17,473 nt of DNA from contig CBIHON010000069.1 in NCBI GenBank assembly GCA_966211965.1, positions 1 to 17,473 on the forward strand. The letters are read 5' to 3'. Position 1 is the stretch's first letter; each line of letters starts with the position of its first letter. The translations under genes and the position numbers were made by a program. This DNA is from CBIHON01 sp966211965 (GTDB lineage: Bacteria; Pseudomonadota; Gammaproteobacteria; Burkholderiales; Burkholderiaceae_D). The notes below the pieces were generated by a model. The model saw only the letters and a program-made list of their open reading frames with translations, was not told where the DNA came from and did not search any database. This document shows positions 14,753 to 17,473 of the stretch, piece by piece.

Positions 14753-14773
14753 GGAAGAAGCTATGCTTCCTCC
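14753..14773. promoter_or_regulatory. palindrome upstream of the copper-storage-like gene
   Basis: A 21-nt near-perfect palindrome with core GAAGC-TAT-GCTTC and outer GGA/TCC; 8 of 9 arm pairs match. It is about 67 nt upstream of the start. The symmetry resembles a metal-regulator site, but no good -35/-10 pair with the 19-nt spacing expected for a CueR-type promoter was found around it. Confidence 0.4.
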
Positions 14774-14930
14774 AACCTCTGACCTCGGGCAAAAAAGATA
14801 AGTGCCACGATATTCCAAGGTGAAATTCGACTTTACATGCTCGCAGTACAGGCCTTCCCTCGATATGCCGCCGTCGCATCAACACGAAAGGTAAAACAGC
14901 TTTCGATTACTGCTCGGCACCGCCCTTTCC

Positions 14931-14973
14931 CCCTCTTTCAAGTGAGTTTGATTTTTTTCAAATCAAAAGAGGG
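14931..14973. repeat. nested hairpin upstream of the channel gene
   Basis: Inner stem TTTGATT/AATCAAA (14947-14953, 14961-14967) and outer arms CCCTCTTT (14931-14938) and AAAGAGGG (14966-14973), which compete slightly for the same bases. There is no T-run after it on the plus strand, so it is not a standard terminator. It could be a leader structure or a regulator site. Confidence 0.4.
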
Positions 14974-15117
14974 AACCAATAAACTTTTCCAGCGGCCTTG
15001 TGCCCAACAGTCAATGCCAATGCTTGGCGATGCTCGATGCTTGTTCGCCGGTCGTTCGCGGCCAAGATCCTTCACGTTTTATTTTCTATCGCATCCATTC
15101 AAGGAACTGGAGAAATC

Positions 15118-15951
15118 ATGCAATCGCAAATTACCGAGTGGGGCTCTGCCCTGATGACGTCGTTGGCAGCGGCCATGACGTTGTTTTTTTCCGGGATCCC
15201 GAAGCTTTTGGGATTTGTCCTGATCGTCATTGTTGGGTGGTTCATTGCAGCGCTGATTCAGAAAGCCGTGGCCGCGCTGCTGCGAACGATCAAATTCAAC
15301 GAGTTGGCTCAACGCTCGGGATTTGCCGGCTTTGTGCAAAACATGGGAACCGATACCGATTCCGCCGAAATGATCGGTGCGGTGGTCAAATGGTTCATTC
15401 GCTTGATGGCGCTGGTGGTGGCGTTTGACGCACTTGGCCTGCCGGCCGTATCGGATGTGTTGCGGCAATTGCTGCTATGGCTGCCGAACGCCGTGGTGGC
15501 GCTGGCGGTGCTGGTGATTGCCGGCTTGGCGGCCAATGCCTTGAGCAGCATCGTCCGCGCCGCCGCTACGGAAGGCGGGTTGACGAATCCTGAATTCCTG
15601 GCGAAATTGGCCGCGGTATTGGTTTGGGGATTCGGCATCGTGGTCGCAGTCAGTCAGATCGGCATTGCAACCGTCCTGGTCAATACCTTGTTCATGGCGA
15701 TCGTGGGGGCCTTGGCCTTGGCGCTGGGCTTGGCGTTCGGATTGGGCGGACGCGACACGGCGTCGCAGATCGTGCGTATCTGGTACAGCAAGAGCGTGCA
15801 GAATGCGCAGAAGCTGGAAAGGACCGCGCATGCTGCTATCGGCGACAGGACGGTGGATGCCGCAACGGGCAGAGAATTTGCACAACAAGGCGGACGGAGC
15901 GGCGTTGTATCGATACCGGAACGGAGATCGATAGACCGCAGGGCAGGTTGA
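15118..15951 (+). CDS. CmpX/MscS-related membrane protein with conserved TM-helix repeats
   Basis: A 277-aa inner-membrane protein. The start at 15118 (MQSQITEWGSALMTSL) has GGAG 5 nt upstream; the longer in-frame extension lacks a ribosome site. Membrane segments lie at about 25-47, 91-108, 121-143, 171-188 and 192-215. The last one and its tail read VNTLFMAIVGALALALGLAFGLGGRDTASQ in two halves, matching the pore-helix-like repeat (TM_helix, PF05552) of CmpX and YnaI-type proteins. The C-terminus (about 228-277) is hydrophilic. No complete MscS beta domain follows, so gating as a true mechanosensitive channel is uncertain; the family is linked to membrane stress. It appears monocistronic. 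A 6-bp hairpin, TACTGA/TCAGTA, at 15958-15975 follows the stop without a T-run. Confidence 0.88.
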   Translation: MQSQITEWGSALMTSLAAAMTLFFSGIPKLLGFVLIVIVGWFIAALIQKAVAALLRTIKFNELAQRSGFAGFVQNMGTDTDSAEMIGAVVKWFIRLMALVVAFDALGLPAVSDVLRQLLLWLPNAVVALAVLVIAGLAANALSSIVRAAATEGGLTNPEFLAKLAAVLVWGFGIVVAVSQIGIATVLVNTLFMAIVGALALALGLAFGLGGRDTASQIVRIWYSKSVQNAQKLERTAHAAIGDRTVDAATGREFAQQGGRSGVVSIPERRSIDRRAG

Positions 15952-15957
15952 GGCAAA

Positions 15958-15975
15958 TACTGAGGGAAATCAGTA
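15958..15975. repeat. small hairpin after the channel gene
   Basis: TACTGA-GGGAAA-TCAGTA begins 7 nt after the stop codon. The stem is short and no T-tract follows, so termination here would need another factor. The rest of the gap to 16100 shows only the palindrome CCGGGCCCGG (16081-16090). Confidence 0.3.
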
Positions 15976-16100
15976 CGGCTGGTACTGCGTCTTCCGAGCA
16001 AGAGCAGAAAGCAGTGCCGGCGCGGCTTCTTCGTCAAACCGGCCAATGGTCGGGCTGATCGCGCTTTTGCTACACATTTACCGGGCCCGGATCGCATGCG

Positions 16101-17399
16101 TCAGGAGAGCAGCGCATCAGGGTCCGGGAGCCTGTGGCCAGCGCAAATGCTATGAGCAATATGAGCCGCGTCTTCAGCCACCCCGGCCAGCAGCCCGGAT
16201 TTCTGCTTATGCAGCCATGGCAGGCCGACAAAGAACAAGCCCGGCTGTGCGGTAAGGCCGCGCTTCTGGACCGGGTAGCCGTCTTCGTCGAAGACCGGGA
16301 ATTTGACCATGCTGAAGTCGAAGGTGTAGCCGATAGCCCAGATCACGCTGCGAATGCCGCTGGCAGCCAGGTCCAGTTCGCCGATCGGATCGACTGCATA
16401 GCCGTCCTTGAGCTGCGGCACCTGCTCGGCAGGTAGATCCAGACCCGCTTTTTCGACATAGGCGTCGATGTTCTGCAACATGTCAGCCTCAAACTTGTCG
16501 GCCTTGGCGAGATTATTGTGCAGGTCGGGCGCCAGCACGGCCTTGCCGTTGCGCACGTCCTGCAGGCGGCCTAGCAGCTGGATGCCGTCACGCGCGAACT
16601 GATGCAGGTTGATGCGGCCGCCATTGGTTTTGCCTGCCATATGGGGGTTGGCGGCGAATTTTGCCTTGGGCGAAGGCAAAGTATCTACGGTACGTTCGCA
16701 AATGCCGAGCAGCTCCACCCACTCCATGATGTCCTTCCCACGGTAGTTGCGCGGAATACGTCCGGCGCCGCTGACACACAGGTATACCGGGCGGCCGCTC
16801 CGATGAATTTCCTGTGCGATCTGACAGCCCGACTGGGAGCTGCCGACTACCAACACGCCGCCTTCAGGGAGCTGGCTTGGATTACGGTATGCGGCTGAAG
16901 GTAGCTGAGAAATGCTGCTCGGGAAGCGCTCGGCAAACGGGGGCACTTTGGGCGCCTGGAACAGGCCGGTGGCTACCACTACGTTGCGCGCTTGATAGGC
17001 AGTGTCCTGGGTACGAATCAGAAAGCTACCCGCCGGCCCGGCTTCGACGGCAATCACCCGCGCATGGGTGCGCAGCGGCAGCCCGAACTTGTCGGCATAA
17101 CCGGAGAAAATTCTCACCACTTCGTCGCGGCTGAGAAAGCCGTCGGGCTGGTCGCCGGCGTACTCGGCGCCGGGCAAGCGAAACGCCCAGTTCGGGGTGA
17201 CCAGAGTGAACGAGTCCCAGCGGCCGTCCCGCCACGCCGAGCCGGCCTGACCAGGTCGGCGATTCGCACTCTGCCCATGGGGATCACTAAACCCAGAACC
17301 AACAAAGCCGCCAAGTGGCGCGATTTGCGTCAGAGAGCTGATTTGCATCAAAAACCAATTCTCCGCGCTCAGGGTTGACGTTGTGAACTTCCTATTCAA
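16101..17399 (-). pseudogene. flavin monooxygenase-like (CzcO-type) gene lacking its N-terminal FAD fold
   Basis: The open frame gives up to 432 aa from a TTG at 17399, or fewer from the ATG at residue 18. From about residue 50 the match to CzcO/flavin-containing monooxygenases is continuous: GSAWRDGRWDSFTLVTPNW at 53-71, VVATGLFQAPK at 141-151, the NAD(P)H-binding glycine motif VVGSSQSG at 184-191, IWAIGYTFDFS at 353-363, and GLFFVGLPWLHKQKSGLLAGV near 387-407. The family's first beta-alpha-beta unit, with GxGxxG for FAD ADP and the following acidic ER motif, should precede residue 50. It is replaced by unrelated sequence (FVGSGFSDPHGQSANRRPG), and no other frame up to the window end encodes it. 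An in-frame stop lies upstream at 17430-17432. FAD binding is probably lost. It could instead be a domain-swapped gene with a new start. Confidence 0.65.
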
Positions 17400-17473
17400 G
17401 CTGCGCGGAAAACCGCTTCTAGTAGTCAGTCAGCTTGAAACAATTGGATAAAGCCGGCGCAGCTTGGTCCGCG
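17253..17473. other. unidentified sequence at the broken 5' end of the monooxygenase gene
   Basis: About 220 bp with lower GC than the gene body. No known transposase or repeat was recognised. Its junction with the monooxygenase reading frame near 17250 is where family similarity begins, so it may be a deletion or rearrangement scar or the edge of a mobile element lying beyond the window. Confidence 0.35.

Larger units (their letters stand above)
14687..15117. other. 431-bp intergenic region between divergent copper-storage and channel genes
   Basis: No convincing gene. Short open frames here lack a ribosome site or run into the channel gene out of frame. The stretch holds the palindrome at 14753-14773 and the hairpin at 14931-14973. 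Nearer the channel gene the sequence up to its ribosome site shows no other clear element. Confidence 0.6.

Noticed and set aside
14837..15154. 105-codon plus-strand open frame before the channel gene
   Set aside because: No ribosome site, no recognisable domain, and it overlaps the channel gene start in another frame.

Overview
The window looks like a chromosomal segment of a Betaproteobacterium, probably order Burkholderiales and perhaps family Oxalobacteraceae. This is inferred from GC content judged by eye at somewhat under 60%, the style of the RND pump, Pal-like lipoprotein and CmpX-like channel genes, and the ArsR-rhodanese/MBL pairing. No RNA gene, CRISPR array or intact transposase was seen.

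Layout. (1) 50-7776, all minus strand, is an envelope/efflux block. In transcription order it holds a periplasmic adaptor, an HAE1-type RND pump, an OmpR-family response regulator, its histidine kinase, a Pal-like lipoprotein and a second, degenerate OmpA-like lipoprotein. Regulator and kinase overlap by 1 nt. The pump and regulator genes were once 5 nt apart but are now separated by a 159-bp terminal-inverted-repeat element (MITE-like) inserted at the TA of the pump's stop codon. (2) 7880-9427 (minus) is a PaaK/CapK-like adenylate-forming ligase. A different 187-bp MITE-like element sits inside it, in frame, adding 63 codons. A lone end of the same repeat family lies between the adaptor and pump genes. 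(3) 9579-10088 (plus) is a small lipoprotein resembling the propeptide of secreted metalloproteases, but with no protease attached. (4) 10267-14291 is a sulfur module. A minus-strand operon encodes a persulfide-dioxygenase-like metallo-beta-lactamase protein, an MFS transporter and a cysteine desulfurase. It diverges from an ArsR-rhodanese fusion regulator, with a clear sigma70-like promoter and an overlapping imperfect palindrome between them. (5) 14306-17399 holds a Csp-type cysteine-rich copper-storage-like protein (minus), a CmpX/MscS-related membrane protein (plus), and a flavin monooxygenase-like gene (minus) that has lost its N-terminal FAD-binding fold.

How the genes may work together. 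The kinase and regulator probably control the pump they follow, as in BaeSR/MdtABC-type arrangements, and both lipoproteins would act in the outer-membrane/peptidoglycan layer. No outer-membrane channel gene for the pump is in the window. In the sulfur module the rhodanese-fused repressor would plausibly sense sulfane sulfur and release the divergent operon, whose MBL protein would oxidise persulfide. The roles of the MFS protein and desulfurase there are inference.

The most unusual feature is two unrelated TA-targeting, non-autonomous inverted-repeat elements in one window. One rebuilds a stop codon and a Shine-Dalgarno-like sequence at an operon junction; the other is read through as protein.
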